Positions 8,686 to 17,963 of a DNA stretch of 44,006 nt are shown one piece after another; position 1 is the first letter of the stretch; every line of letters starts with the position of its first letter. The notes below the pieces were generated by a model that was given only the letters and a program-made list of their open reading frames with translations, was not told the DNA's origin and ran no database searches. The DNA comes from JBGCDD01 sp045105075. GTDB taxonomy: Bacteria; Pseudomonadota; Alphaproteobacteria; Rhodobacterales; Rhodobacteraceae. The stretch is from NCBI GenBank assembly GCA_045105075.1, contig JBGCDD010000064.1, forward strand, positions 1 to 44,006, written 5' to 3'. The translations under genes and the position numbers were made by a program.

Positions 8686-10080
8686 ATGTCTGACGACGAC
8701 CCCTTTGCCGAACCAGATGACACCGACAAAACGGTGATCAAGCCGAATCCGGGTGGCCGTCGCACATCGAGCACGCCGCCGCCTGCATCTGCGCCCGCCG
8801 CCCCTGCGCCGGGGGCCGGTGCCTTTGGGGTTCCGCCATCGCCGCAAGCCGCGCCCTCTTCGGGCAGTGGCGGGGCCAGCAAAATGGCGATGACGGGCAT
8901 GAACCAGCTGGTGGCCTGTGCCAGCACTTTGTTTTCTTTGATCAGCCGTATCCGTAACCGGGCCCAGCACATGGATCCGGACAAATTGCGCCAATCGGTT
9001 GTGTCGGAAGTACGCGATTTTGAGAACCGGGCCTTGCAGGCCGGCATCACCGCGCAGGTGGTCAAAGTGGCGCGTTATGCGCTGTGCGCAACCTTGGATG
9101 ACGTGGTTTTGAACACGCCTTGGGGCGGACAATCCAGCTGGGGTTTGCAGTCGATGGTGGGTACGTTCCACCGTGAAACCGTTGGCGGCGATCGGTTTTA
9201 TGATCTGTTGGCACGCCTGGAAAAAGAACCCGGCGCCAATATCGACATGCTGGAGTTTCTCTACATGTGCATGTCGCTCGGCTTTGAGGGCCGGTTGCGC
9301 ATCGAGCAGGGCGGGCCGGAAAAACACATGCAAATCCGCGGCTCGCTGGCGCGGATCATTCGCGCGCAACGTGGTCCGCTGGAACGTGACCTGTCGCCCA
9401 ATTGGGAAGGCGTAACCAAGCCGTTTCGCGCGCTTTCGGCGTGGAAACTGGTGTGGATTGCGCTGGGGGTCAGTGCCGCCTTGATGGCCGCGCAGTTTCT
9501 GGGCCTGTCTTACGCCTTGTCCAACCAGACCGAGCGGGTGATCGGGCAGTTGTCGATCATCGACAGTGGTCCGCTGGCTGAACTGCAACGCCGTGCACCA
9601 CCGCCGCCACCGCCACCACCGGCCCCCACAGCCCAGCAACAGCTTGAAAAAGTTGCAGGTTTTCTGGATCAGGAAATCACCGACGGCATTGTCGAGGTTT
9701 TTCCCAAAGGCAACACGTTGATCATTCGCATCAAAGGGTCGGGCATGTTCGGCTCGGGCTCGGACGGGTTGCAGGCCAAATTCCGCAATCCGGTCAACCG
9801 GGTGGCATCGGCGCTGAACGACGAAAAAGGCAAGGTGATCATCGTGGGCCATTCAGACAACGTGCCGATCCGGTCCGCCCGCTTTCCGTCGAATATGGCG
9901 CTGTCCTTGGCGCGCGCGCAATCGGTGATGACCAACATGGCTCGCGCCATGGAAGACGGTGCGCGCTTGTCTGCGGAAGGGCGCGCCGACAAAGAACCCA
10001 TCGCCGACAATGGCACCCGCGCCGGGCGGGCGATCAACCGACGCATCGAAGTTGTTCTGGTGCGGGAGAGTGAGCAATGA
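8686..10080 (+). CDS. tssL: T6SS inner-membrane protein TssL (DotU) with C-terminal OmpA domain
   Basis: The start at ATG 8686 gives 464 residues; an in-frame ATG at 8572 lies inside tssK and is unlikely. Residues 1-60 are a Pro/Ala-rich leader. Residues about 65-245 form the cytoplasmic DotU fold (MNQLVACASTLFSLISRI, and the FYDLLARLEKEPGANIDMLE helix). One transmembrane helix lies at about 251-272, followed by a poly-proline spacer. A C-terminal OmpA-type peptidoglycan-binding domain occupies about 375-464 (VGHSDNVPI and GRAINRRIEVV). This extended TssL can anchor the system to the cell wall itself. The stop overlaps the tssM start (ATGA, 10077-10080). Confidence 0.95.
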   Translation: MSDDDPFAEPDDTDKTVIKPNPGGRRTSSTPPPASAPAAPAPGAGAFGVPPSPQAAPSSGSGGASKMAMTGMNQLVACASTLFSLISRIRNRAQHMDPDKLRQSVVSEVRDFENRALQAGITAQVVKVARYALCATLDDVVLNTPWGGQSSWGLQSMVGTFHRETVGGDRFYDLLARLEKEPGANIDMLEFLYMCMSLGFEGRLRIEQGGPEKHMQIRGSLARIIRAQRGPLERDLSPNWEGVTKPFRALSAWKLVWIALGVSAALMAAQFLGLSYALSNQTERVIGQLSIIDSGPLAELQRRAPPPPPPPPAPTAQQQLEKVAGFLDQEITDGIVEVFPKGNTLIIRIKGSGMFGSGSDGLQAKFRNPVNRVASALNDEKGKVIIVGHSDNVPIRSARFPSNMALSLARAQSVMTNMARAMEDGARLSAEGRADKEPIADNGTRAGRAINRRIEVVLVRESEQ

Positions 10081-13000
10081 TCCTCAAGAGATTTTTCCGC
10101 TTGTTCGGCTCGATTTACTTCGTGTTTTTCTTTGTCGCCTTGGTTTTGTCGCTGTGCGTGTGGTATTTCGCGCCGTTCATCGGCAGCGACGATTGGCGCC
10201 CTTTTGCTGGCATAACCGCGCGGATCGTCACCATCTGCATCATCTCGGTGTTTTTCCTGTCGCTTATGGGGTTCGTATTCTGGCGCCGGCGTCGCAAAGC
10301 GCGTGCGCTGACCGAAGACATCGCGGCCGTGGTCGATGATGGCGATGATGTTGTGTCTGAGGAACTGGGCGAGCTGCGTGGTAAATTCAAATCGGCCATG
10401 GCCGAGCTGCGCAAATCCAAGAACGGGCGTCGGCATCTGCACGAATTGCCGTGGTATGTGATGATCGGCCCTCCTGGCGCTGGCAAAACCACAGCGATTG
10501 TGAACTCTGGACTGCAATTCCCGCTGGCCGACCAAACCGGCAAGGCGGCGATTGGCGGCATCGGGGGCACGCGCAATTGCGACTGGTGGTTCACCAACGA
10601 GGCGGTTCTGATCGACACGGCCGGGCGTTACACAACCCATGAAAGTGACGCGGAAACCGACAATGCCGCTTGGCTTGGCTTTCTGGGACTGCTCAAAAAA
10701 TACCGCAAACGCCAGCCGATCAATGGCGCGATGATTGCCATCAGCCTGTCGGATTTGTCGATGCAGGACGAGCTGACGCAGAAAAGTCATGCCAAAGCGG
10801 TGCGTCGACGGCTGCATGAGCTGCGCGAACGTTTGGGCGTGCGTTTTCCGGTTTACGTCTTGTTCACCAAGGCTGACCTGATCGCAGGTTTCACCGAGTT
10901 TTACGACAATCTGGGCAAAGAAGAGCGCGAGCAGGTTTGGGGTTTCACGCTGCCGTTGGATATGGCCAAGGGTCAGGCCTCGTCCATGGCTGGGTTTGAC
11001 GAACAATACGGGCTGCTGCTGTCTCAGTTGAACGCGCAATTGCTGGAACGCATGCAAACCGAAACCGACCACCAGCGCCGTGCGCTGATCGCTGGCTTTC
11101 CGGCTCAGGTGTCGTCGGTGCGCGGGGTTGCGCGTGATTTCCTGACCGAGGTATTTCAGGACAACCGGTTTGAATTGCGCCAGATGCTGCGCGGCATCTA
11201 CATGACCTCGGGCACCCAGGAAGGCACGCCGATTGATCGTTTGATGCTTGGCATGGCGCAGACTTTCGGTATTGGCCGTCAGGCACTGGGCACGGGGCAG
11301 GGGACTGGTCGGTCATACTTTTTGACGCGGCTGTTTGAGACGGTGATTTTCAACGAAGCTGGTCTGGTGTCGGCGGATGACAAGGTGGAGCGGCGCTATC
11401 GCTGGACCCGTCGCGCGGCGATTGCCGCCACGATTTTGGTCGCGCTGGGCACCGGTGGGCTGTGGGTGCGCAGTTTTCTGGGCAACCGTGCGCTGGTGGC
11501 CGAGGCTGCGGAAAAGGTCGAAACTTATCAGGCCGCGGCCAGCGCCTTGCCGCCCAGCCCCGTGGGCGATACCGACTTGCCGCCTGTGATCGAGGCTTTG
11601 AACCTGCTGCGCGACCTGCCTGGCAACCCGATCCTGTCCGATCCTGACCCCGAACGCCGCGTGCGTTATGGGCTTTACCAAGGCGAAGTGGTGGGCACTC
11701 AGGCCGCGCAAACCTATCGCGCCGCGCTCAACCAAAGGTTCTTGCCGCGTCTGCTGCTGCGTCTGGAGGAACAGATCGGCGGCAATATGAACAACCCCGA
11801 TCAGCTTTACGAAGCGCTGAAAATCTATCTGATGCTGGGCCTGCAAGGGCCAATGAACCCGGATCTGGTTAAGGAATGGATGGAGCAGGATTGGGGTATC
11901 GCTTATCCCGGCGTTGTGCGCCAACCCCTGCGCAGCGACATGCGCGATCATCTTGAGGCGATGTTGTCCCAGCCGATGAACGAGGTTGGGCTAAACGGGC
12001 CTTTGATCGATCAGGCCCAGTCTTTGCTGGCAGAAATGCCTTTGGCGCAGCGGGTTTACAACGGCATCATCGCTTCCAACAAAGCGACGGCCCTGCCAAA
12101 ATGGCGCATCACTGATGCCGGCGGTCCTGCGGTGGGCCGGGTGCTGGTGCGCTCGTCCGGTAAGCCCTTGAACGATGGGATCGAGGGGATTTTCACCTAT
12201 AACGGCTTTAACAATGTGTTCCTGTTCGAAGCGCTGAGCGTGGCGCAACGGGTGCAAAGCGAAAGCTGGGTGTTGGGTGACGCGAACAACCTTGAGGGGA
12301 ACCCCGCGGCGTTGGAAAAGCTGAGCCGTGATGTGCTGGATCTCTATTACGACGACTATGTGTCGCGCTATGATGCGATTATGGGCGACATCGATGTCAT
12401 CCCGCTGGAGTCGCTCAGCCACGCGGTCGAGGTGACCAATGTACTGTCGGGACCGACCTCGCCGATCAACAACCTCCTGACCGAAATCTCAAAAGAAACC
12501 AAATTGACAGAGGATCGCAGCGCGTTGGATGCGGGCGCTTTGAACGATGGCGTGTCAACAATTGTTGGCATTGAGGCGCGCTCAAACCTGTCTTTGCAGG
12601 GCATCGTGCTGCTAGAAGCGTTGAGCAAAGCCAACGAAAACACAGGCGAGCCGCCCAAAGCCCCCGGCGCCTATGTGGAAGAGCGGTTTTCCTGGCTGCA
12701 CAACCTTGTTGATCGCGTGGAAGGGCAACCCAGCCAACTGGATCAACTGTTGGGCGCCTTGACCGAAGTGTACAAAGAGCTCAGCAACATGTCGTTCAGC
12801 GGCATTGCGCCCGGCGCCGAAGGGGTCAGCGCGCTGATCCGGTTCCAGCAGGCGGCGGCTGGAATTGAAGGGCCGATTCCCCGCTGGGCCTCGCAAATCT
12901 CAACGGGGTCATCCGGCATCGCGGCGGATGGCACGCGCGCGTCGATCAATGCGCGCTGGCAGGCCAGTGTGTTGCCGTTTTGTCAACAGGCGCTGGACAA

Positions 13001-13640
13001 TCGTTACCCGTTCAACGCGCGCGCCCGCGCCGACGTGGGCATTCAGGACTTCGCCAAAATCTTTGGACCCGGGGGTCTGATCGACGGGTTTTTCAACGAA
13101 AATCTGGTCAAACATGTCGACACGCGCACCCGCCCCTGGACTTGGAAACGGGTGAACGGCGTTGATCTTGGCATCAGCCAGGCGGTGCTTGAGCAGTTCC
13201 AGAATGCGGCCCAGATCCGCGAGGCGTTTTTTGCCTCTGGTCCTTCGCCACAGATCAATTTTCAAATCACGCCTTTTGGGTTGGACCCAAAAGCCAAGAC
13301 AGTTTTGCTTGAGATCGATGGCCAGAATGTCGAGTTCCGCCAACGCCGCCCCGAAGCGACGCCAGTTGCCATCACCTGGCCTGGTTCGGTCGGGCTGGCG
13401 CGCGTGACGTTGACCCCCAATCGCAAAAACTCGGAAAGTCAGATCTCGCGCGATGGCCCGTGGGGTTGGTTCCGCCTGCTGGATGCGGCGGCTGTGCGCA
13501 ACACCAACGTTTCGGATCGCAAGCGGGTCAATTTCAACATTGGCGGGCGCATTGCCATTTTCGATCTGCAGTCTGGGTCGGTGATCAACCCATTTGCCTT
13601 ACCGGCACTGTCCAAGTTCAGCTGTCCGAAGTCATTGTAA
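10077..13640 (+). CDS. tssM: T6SS inner-membrane protein TssM (IcmF)
   Basis: At 1187 residues this has the normal IcmF length. Transmembrane helices are at about 10-31 and 47-69, and a third at about 443-466 sends the large C-terminal part into the periplasm. The cytoplasmic domain keeps an intact Walker A motif (GPPGAGKTT, residues 131-139) and a DTAGRY Walker-B-like segment, so the nucleotide site looks preserved; some TssM homologues have lost it. The periplasmic half contains the ImcF-related and C-terminal beta domains (ITWPGS near the end). TssM forms the trans-envelope channel with TssL and, in other species, TssJ; no tssJ lipoprotein gene is in the window. It starts in a 4-base overlap with tssL. 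Confidence 0.96.
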   Translation: MILKRFFRLFGSIYFVFFFVALVLSLCVWYFAPFIGSDDWRPFAGITARIVTICIISVFFLSLMGFVFWRRRRKARALTEDIAAVVDDGDDVVSEELGELRGKFKSAMAELRKSKNGRRHLHELPWYVMIGPPGAGKTTAIVNSGLQFPLADQTGKAAIGGIGGTRNCDWWFTNEAVLIDTAGRYTTHESDAETDNAAWLGFLGLLKKYRKRQPINGAMIAISLSDLSMQDELTQKSHAKAVRRRLHELRERLGVRFPVYVLFTKADLIAGFTEFYDNLGKEEREQVWGFTLPLDMAKGQASSMAGFDEQYGLLLSQLNAQLLERMQTETDHQRRALIAGFPAQVSSVRGVARDFLTEVFQDNRFELRQMLRGIYMTSGTQEGTPIDRLMLGMAQTFGIGRQALGTGQGTGRSYFLTRLFETVIFNEAGLVSADDKVERRYRWTRRAAIAATILVALGTGGLWVRSFLGNRALVAEAAEKVETYQAAASALPPSPVGDTDLPPVIEALNLLRDLPGNPILSDPDPERRVRYGLYQGEVVGTQAAQTYRAALNQRFLPRLLLRLEEQIGGNMNNPDQLYEALKIYLMLGLQGPMNPDLVKEWMEQDWGIAYPGVVRQPLRSDMRDHLEAMLSQPMNEVGLNGPLIDQAQSLLAEMPLAQRVYNGIIASNKATALPKWRITDAGGPAVGRVLVRSSGKPLNDGIEGIFTYNGFNNVFLFEALSVAQRVQSESWVLGDANNLEGNPAALEKLSRDVLDLYYDDYVSRYDAIMGDIDVIPLESLSHAVEVTNVLSGPTSPINNLLTEISKETKLTEDRSALDAGALNDGVSTIVGIEARSNLSLQGIVLLEALSKANENTGEPPKAPGAYVEERFSWLHNLVDRVEGQPSQLDQLLGALTEVYKELSNMSFSGIAPGAEGVSALIRFQQAAAGIEGPIPRWASQISTGSSGIAADGTRASINARWQASVLPFCQQALDNRYPFNARARADVGIQDFAKIFGPGGLIDGFFNENLVKHVDTRTRPWTWKRVNGVDLGISQAVLEQFQNAAQIREAFFASGPSPQINFQITPFGLDPKAKTVLLEIDGQNVEFRQRRPEATPVAITWPGSVGLARVTLTPNRKNSESQISRDGPWGWFRLLDAAAVRNTNVSDRKRVNFNIGGRIAIFDLQSGSVINPFALPALSKFSCPKSL

Positions 13641-13642
13641 TC

Positions 13643-14311
13643 ATGCAGGGTTTTGGTGCTTTCGGCAAAATGCCATCGGTCGGAGATTTTTTCCGCATCC
13701 AGCCGCCTTCTGGGTTTGTGCAGGTGTGGGATGATTGGCTCCAAAGCGCCTTGATGACCGGGCAAAGCGTGCTGGGCGCCGCCTGGGACAGCCACTACAT
13801 GAGCGCGCCGATCTGGCGATTTACACTGTCAGCCGGGTTGGCGGGGCCGCACAAAGTGATTGGCGTGTTGATGCCTTCGGTCGATCGCGTCGGGCGTCGC
13901 TTTCCGCTGACGCTGATGTCGTCGCTCAGCACACCGGGGCCTGCGGCGCGCGATCACCTACAGGAAACCGAGCTGTTTTTGCAGCTGGAAAATGCCGCTC
14001 TTGATGCGCTGGAAGACACGATGACGCGCGACATGTTGCAGTCCAATCTGGCCGCGCTGACAATCAACACCGACCCGCCCGGCCCACCGTTGCAACAGGC
14101 GGGGCGCAGTCTGGTTTTGACCGGTGCGCAGAACACGATTGAATTGGCGTCGGGTTTGTTGACCGCGCGCATCGCCGCGCCCAGCCTTTGGTCGTGTATT
14201 GTGCACGATATCCCGCGCATGCTGATTTGTGACGGTTTACCGGCAGGCCCCGATGTGCAAGGTTTGTTTGATCTAAAAGCCCCCGTCTGGAGCGAGGCCA
14301 GACCCGTATGA
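13643..14311 (+). CDS. tagF: T6SS-associated protein TagF
   Basis: The ATG at 13643 is 2 bases after the tssM stop, giving 222 residues and the family N-terminus GFGAFGKMPSVGDFF (compare GxFGKLPSxGDF of TagF/ImpM, DUF2094). The frame is open to the left but only within tssM. TagF proteins block T6SS assembly at the post-translational stage by binding Fha in studied systems, and the gene sits here between tssM and pppA. No strong ribosome site is visible, so translation is probably coupled to tssM. The stop overlaps the next start (ATGA, 14308-14311). Confidence 0.93.
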   Translation: MQGFGAFGKMPSVGDFFRIQPPSGFVQVWDDWLQSALMTGQSVLGAAWDSHYMSAPIWRFTLSAGLAGPHKVIGVLMPSVDRVGRRFPLTLMSSLSTPGPAARDHLQETELFLQLENAALDALEDTMTRDMLQSNLAALTINTDPPGPPLQQAGRSLVLTGAQNTIELASGLLTARIAAPSLWSCIVHDIPRMLICDGLPAGPDVQGLFDLKAPVWSEARPV

Positions 14312-15030
14312 ACGAGTTAAGTCCTTTTCGGTACAACGCCAAGACCCATGTCGGTCTAAAGCGCAAAGTCAATGAAGACGCTGTTTTGGCTTTGCCAGAG
14401 CATGACATCTGGGTGGTCTCAGATGGCATGGGCGGGCACGACGCTGGCGATTTCGCCAGTCGTTTGATCGCGGATTCCATCGCGATGATCCCCCCAGGAC
14501 TGGATCCAACCGCCCGCATGCACGCGTTGCGTGACGCAATCATCCAGGCGCATCGCATCATCACTCAGGAAGCCTCAACGCGAGGGCGCGGCGTGATTGG
14601 TGCCACAGTTGCAGCCTTGATGGTGGCCAACGGGCATTTTGTCGGGCTTTGGGCCGGGGACAGCCGCATTTACCGGTTGCGCGGCGGGGCGATCGAAATG
14701 CTCACGACCGACCATTCGGCCGTTGCCGCGTTTGTGGCCGCCGGGCAAATGACCTGGGACGAGGCCGAACAACACCCGCATTCCAACGCGATCACCCGTG
14801 CGGTGGGTGTGGGCGATGATCTCGAGCTGGACAAAATTCGCGGTGAAGTGGCGCGGGGCGACCGCTTCCTGATCTGCTCGGACGGGCTTACCAAATATGC
14901 CACGTTCCGCATTTTGCAGGACACGTTGGAAAGCTATCCTATCGAAACGGTTTCGGACCGATTGATTCAGATCGCTCTGACCGGTGGCGGAGCGGACAAT
15001 ATCACAGCTATTGTTGTGGACGTGCTCTAA
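14308..15030 (+). CDS. pppA: PP2C-family serine/threonine phosphatase PppA
   Basis: This 240-residue soluble phosphatase has the metal-binding PPM/PP2C motifs in order: N-E-D (22-24), SDGMGG (38-43), WAGDSRIYR (116-122), ICSDGLT (189-195) and GGADNIT (228-233). In T6SS loci PppA removes the phosphate that PpkA places on the FHA protein and so switches secretion off. It is the last forward gene of the T6SS operon and meets ppkA tail to tail with 4 bases between the stops. Confidence 0.95.
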   Translation: MNELSPFRYNAKTHVGLKRKVNEDAVLALPEHDIWVVSDGMGGHDAGDFASRLIADSIAMIPPGLDPTARMHALRDAIIQAHRIITQEASTRGRGVIGATVAALMVANGHFVGLWAGDSRIYRLRGGAIEMLTTDHSAVAAFVAAGQMTWDEAEQHPHSNAITRAVGVGDDLELDKIRGEVARGDRFLICSDGLTKYATFRILQDTLESYPIETVSDRLIQIALTGGGADNITAIVVDVL

Positions 15031-15038
15031 GCGCTTAG
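15027..15038. repeat. 12-bp perfect palindrome joining two convergent stop codons
   Basis: CTAAGCGCTTAG is its own reverse complement. It contains the TAA stop of pppA on the plus strand (15028-15030) and the TAA stop of ppkA on the minus strand (15035-15037). There is no T-run and the arms are too short for a convincing terminator, so readthrough and antisense overlap between the two convergent transcripts is possible. It may simply be a consequence of the mirrored stops. Confidence 0.6.
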
Positions 15039-17170
15039 GGCTGGGCGGTTTCCAGAATGCGACTGTCCAATGATTTGATGCTGGTGCGATCGCGCACCAT
15101 GCTTTCTTTCAACGCTTCGGCGTAGCCAGTGGCCGATTCTGTCGTTGGGCGCAGGCCAGAAAACAGCGGTTTGGCGGAATGCAAAACCACAACCTTGCTT
15201 TTGCCTAGCGTGCTGTCGTCAACTGTGAACCCAAGGCGCCCGAATTGAGCCACGTCCGCGACGCTGTAGGCGACCCTGACAGTGGCAGTCCCGTCTGTTC
15301 CGTCTCGCAAGGTGGCAACCGAGTTGTCCTGACGGTTCCGGTTGGGCAACAGATGAAACACGTTTCCTGAGACATCCAGCACCGACACGGTCAGATAGCC
15401 ATCTTTGATTTCGGGGGGTAGGATGACGTCGATAACTGGGTTTTCGCCCACAAAAAAGCGCCCCGACGGGTTGGGTTCGTTGCGGTCCCCAACGGTGAAG
15501 GCCACGCTGATATTGCTTGACGGAGCTTTCGGCAAATTGGCTTCGATCAGGCAAAGCGTGGTGTTGAGCACCTCAACATCCAGCACCACGCGCCGCTCGC
15601 CGGCGATTTCGCGCAAGGCATCGTAAAGGCGCACGCGGGTCGAAGTGGCGGCCACGCGTCCGGTGACAGTGACGGGCGTGTCGGGTCCATATCCGACAGG
15701 CGTGGCACCGGGCAGTTCAAGCGCGCCGCAATCGGCGTATTCTTCCAGCACGGGCGTCAGAGCGGTTGTGCTTAAAAACAGCGGGATCAATTCGATCTCG
15801 GCGGTGCCGGTCAGGGCGCCGGGGGGGCCATCTTTGAACAACGCGGCCAGACGGCTGTGCACTTGGGCATCGCTTGTGCTGCCGGTGATACGCGCCGCAT
15901 TGCCATTGATCACCATGCGCCAGTCATCCAGGTCTGGCAGCGGGTTGAGCGCGGCCAGCATGTCTGCGCCCCAGCTCGCAGCGATATCCCCCGAAGCAAG
16001 GGACACATCGACGGTGCCCAAGCTGTTCAGCGCAAGTGCCAGCAGGTCGTCATACGTCTTGGAATCCGGCACATGGCCAATCGCGACACCGGGCGCGCCA
16101 CTGGGCTTTTCGACCACAAGGGTGAACGGATCGACATGAGGGTGAGTGGGACCCAAAAGGCTGTCAAAAGCACCCCCCACATACCCACCGGTACCCCCTG
16201 CGGCGACCAAAAACGCCAATGCACCGGCGACCAGACCGCCGCGCGACTTCTGAGGCTGAGCCACAGGGGTCGGGTCCTTGGACGCAGGTTTTGGCGGCGG
16301 CGGCACAATCGTGTCGTCCATATCGATCAAATCACCGCCCGGGCCGGTTGGCGTATCAAGAAAGGCCAGCACCGCCGCGGCACTTGGCAGGCGCTTGTCC
16401 GGATCCGGATCCGCCATCCGATCGATCAGTGTTTTCAGGGGCTCGGGCACATCGCTGGTATCAAGCGGCTCACCTTTGCGGGTGACAACCTCCATCGGGT
16501 TGTTGCCGATATCCGGGGGGGCGCCGCGGAAATTGGCCAGCAGCAAGGCGCCAAGCGCATAAATGTCAGACCGGGCATCAGTGCGCCCGTTCAACTGCTC
16601 CGGCGCGGCATAGGCATATTTGCCGGCAAATTCATTGCCGACAATGGTTTCTGCCCCCGGATTGGTGTCTTTGGCGATGCCAAAGTCGATGATCACCGCC
16701 TGGCCTGGGTCGCCGTCGCGCAGGATGATGTTGTCGGGTGACAGGTCACGGTGCACGATGTTTCGGGTGTGCGCGGCGCGCAGGCCTTCGCTGACCCGGC
16801 GCGCAATCACCATCAGATCGCCCGCGTCCATTGCACCCTGTTTCAGCCGCTGATCCATCCCCGGACCTTCGACATAATCCATCAACAGGTAGAGATGGCC
16901 GTGCTGGGTGCGCCCATTCTCGGAATATCGCACCACGGCGTCATGCATGACCTCGCGGATTTCTTCCTCGCGGGTGAGCAGAACGTGAAAATCCTGATTT
17001 TCCGAAAACTCGGACTTCAGGACCTTGAGGGCCATCAGACGGCCATTGGTCTCGTTTCGGGCGCGATAGACATCAGATGTGCCTCCGCGCCCGAGCAGCA
17101 GTTCAATTCGATAGGTGTTGTTAAGCAATTCGCCGGGCTGGAAGGCATCACCGGGTCGTGAGTCAATCAT
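15035..17170 (-). CDS. ppkA: T6SS-associated transmembrane serine/threonine kinase PpkA
   Basis: This 711-residue protein has an N-terminal Hanks-type kinase domain (about 15-275): glycine loop GRGGTSDVY, ATP-binding lysine in MALKVLK (K49), catalytic HRDLSPDN (140-147, D142), DFG (162-164) and APE (189-191). The usual lysine of HRDLKPxN is a serine. A Pro-rich linker leads to one transmembrane helix (about 311-333). The periplasmic part has a BON-like segment and a C-terminal DUF4384-like beta domain (VFHLLPN). In studied systems PpkA phosphorylates the FHA protein to activate T6SS. AAGG lies 7-10 bases before the ATG. The OmpA-like gene is 39 bases upstream in the same direction, so both probably share a transcript. 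Confidence 0.93.
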   Translation of the reverse strand: MIDSRPGDAFQPGELLNNTYRIELLLGRGGTSDVYRARNETNGRLMALKVLKSEFSENQDFHVLLTREEEIREVMHDAVVRYSENGRTQHGHLYLLMDYVEGPGMDQRLKQGAMDAGDLMVIARRVSEGLRAAHTRNIVHRDLSPDNIILRDGDPGQAVIIDFGIAKDTNPGAETIVGNEFAGKYAYAAPEQLNGRTDARSDIYALGALLLANFRGAPPDIGNNPMEVVTRKGEPLDTSDVPEPLKTLIDRMADPDPDKRLPSAAAVLAFLDTPTGPGGDLIDMDDTIVPPPPKPASKDPTPVAQPQKSRGGLVAGALAFLVAAGGTGGYVGGAFDSLLGPTHPHVDPFTLVVEKPSGAPGVAIGHVPDSKTYDDLLALALNSLGTVDVSLASGDIAASWGADMLAALNPLPDLDDWRMVINGNAARITGSTSDAQVHSRLAALFKDGPPGALTGTAEIELIPLFLSTTALTPVLEEYADCGALELPGATPVGYGPDTPVTVTGRVAATSTRVRLYDALREIAGERRVVLDVEVLNTTLCLIEANLPKAPSSNISVAFTVGDRNEPNPSGRFFVGENPVIDVILPPEIKDGYLTVSVLDVSGNVFHLLPNRNRQDNSVATLRDGTDGTATVRVAYSVADVAQFGRLGFTVDDSTLGKSKVVVLHSAKPLFSGLRPTTESATGYAEALKESMVRDRTSIKSLDSRILETAQP

Positions 17171-17209
17171 GGTGCGCCTTCATCGTTGTCCCGCGTTGTT
17201 CTGCCCGTC

Positions 17210-17782
17210 TTAACCCAGCGCCTGGAATTCCACCCTGCGGTTGACGTCCGCACGCGGATCGTTGCCGTCATATGGCGCGCTTTCGCCCAGACCAACCGCA
17301 TTCAAACGTGTCTCGTCGATGCCGCAATCGCTGACCAGATGGCGTTTGACCTCTTGGGCGCGCAGTTTGGACAAACGCTCGTTATAGGCGGCGGATCCGG
17401 AGCTGTCGGTGTGCCCAATGATCTGAAAAACGGCGACATCGACGGTCTGCATCACCGTGCACAACGTTGCCAGCTTTGGCTTTTGATCGGCGCGCAGGGC
17501 CGCGCTGTCGAAATCGAACGAGATCTGGATGTTCACCTGATCTTCACGCTCAACCGCGGAATAGCTGGCGGGCGTTTCGGGCACGATTTCTGCGGCTGCA
17601 GCGGTTTCGGGCTGTTGCGTGGTCGGTACAATGACCAGCCCGCGTGTCTTTTGCTTTTTGAACGCATTGGTGATTTCTTCGGCCGTCATTTCTTCGGCCG
17701 TTTGCGCCGACAAAACGGCTGGGGCAAACCCGGCAACGCCGGCCAGAAATGCGCAAGTCAGAAGGGTGTTAATACGTGGCAT
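17210..17782 (-). CDS. Periplasmic OmpA-like peptidoglycan-binding protein
   Basis: This 190-residue protein starts with a Sec signal peptide (hydrophobic residues 7-24, likely cut after AVLSA). No lipobox cysteine is present at the cleavage site. A disordered linker leads to a C-terminal OmpA domain of about 105 residues, with ISFDFDSAALRADQ, IGHTDSSGSAAYNERLS and RADVNRRVEF as the peptidoglycan-binding signature. It precedes ppkA by 39 bases in the same direction and diverges from the M15 peptidase gene. Upstream AGGGGA supports the start. A role in fixing the T6SS or the kinase sensor domain at the cell wall is an inference from position. Confidence 0.9.
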   Translation of the reverse strand: MPRINTLLTCAFLAGVAGFAPAVLSAQTAEEMTAEEITNAFKKQKTRGLVIVPTTQQPETAAAAEIVPETPASYSAVEREDQVNIQISFDFDSAALRADQKPKLATLCTVMQTVDVAVFQIIGHTDSSGSAAYNERLSKLRAQEVKRHLVSDCGIDETRLNAVGLGESAPYDGNDPRADVNRRVEFQALG

Positions 17783-17837
17783 GATGCGTGTTCCCCTAGA
17801 GTTCTATGTGGAGTTCATTAAAAAGGTTATACCACAG

Positions 17838-17848
17838 GGGATTATCCC
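17838..17848. promoter_or_regulatory. Short inverted repeat upstream of the OmpA-like gene
   Basis: GGGAT-T-ATCCC is a perfect 5-bp inverted repeat 56 bases before the minus-strand start codon. A TATAAC hexamer reading leftward lies between it and the gene and could serve as a -10 element. Function is unproven. Confidence 0.3.
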
Positions 17849-17864
17849 ACAATGTGTTTAAAGT

Positions 17865-17882
17865 AAGTGATCGAGGTCACTT
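17865..17882. promoter_or_regulatory. Inverted repeat in the divergent ompA/M15 promoter region
   Basis: AAGTGA-TCGAGG-TCACTT is a perfect 6-bp inverted repeat, extendable to 8 bp with one mismatch. It lies near the middle of the 181-base divergent region (17783-17963) between the OmpA-like gene and the M15 peptidase gene. The arrangement is what a dimeric repressor or activator site would look like, and it could act on both directions. Confidence 0.4.
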
Positions 17883-17963
17883 TGTGCACATTTTCGATAA
17901 CTATTGGCTTTACTCGCCTGTTCAAGCGCGGTGCAATGGCGCCAAAATCATCAAGGGCAGCAC

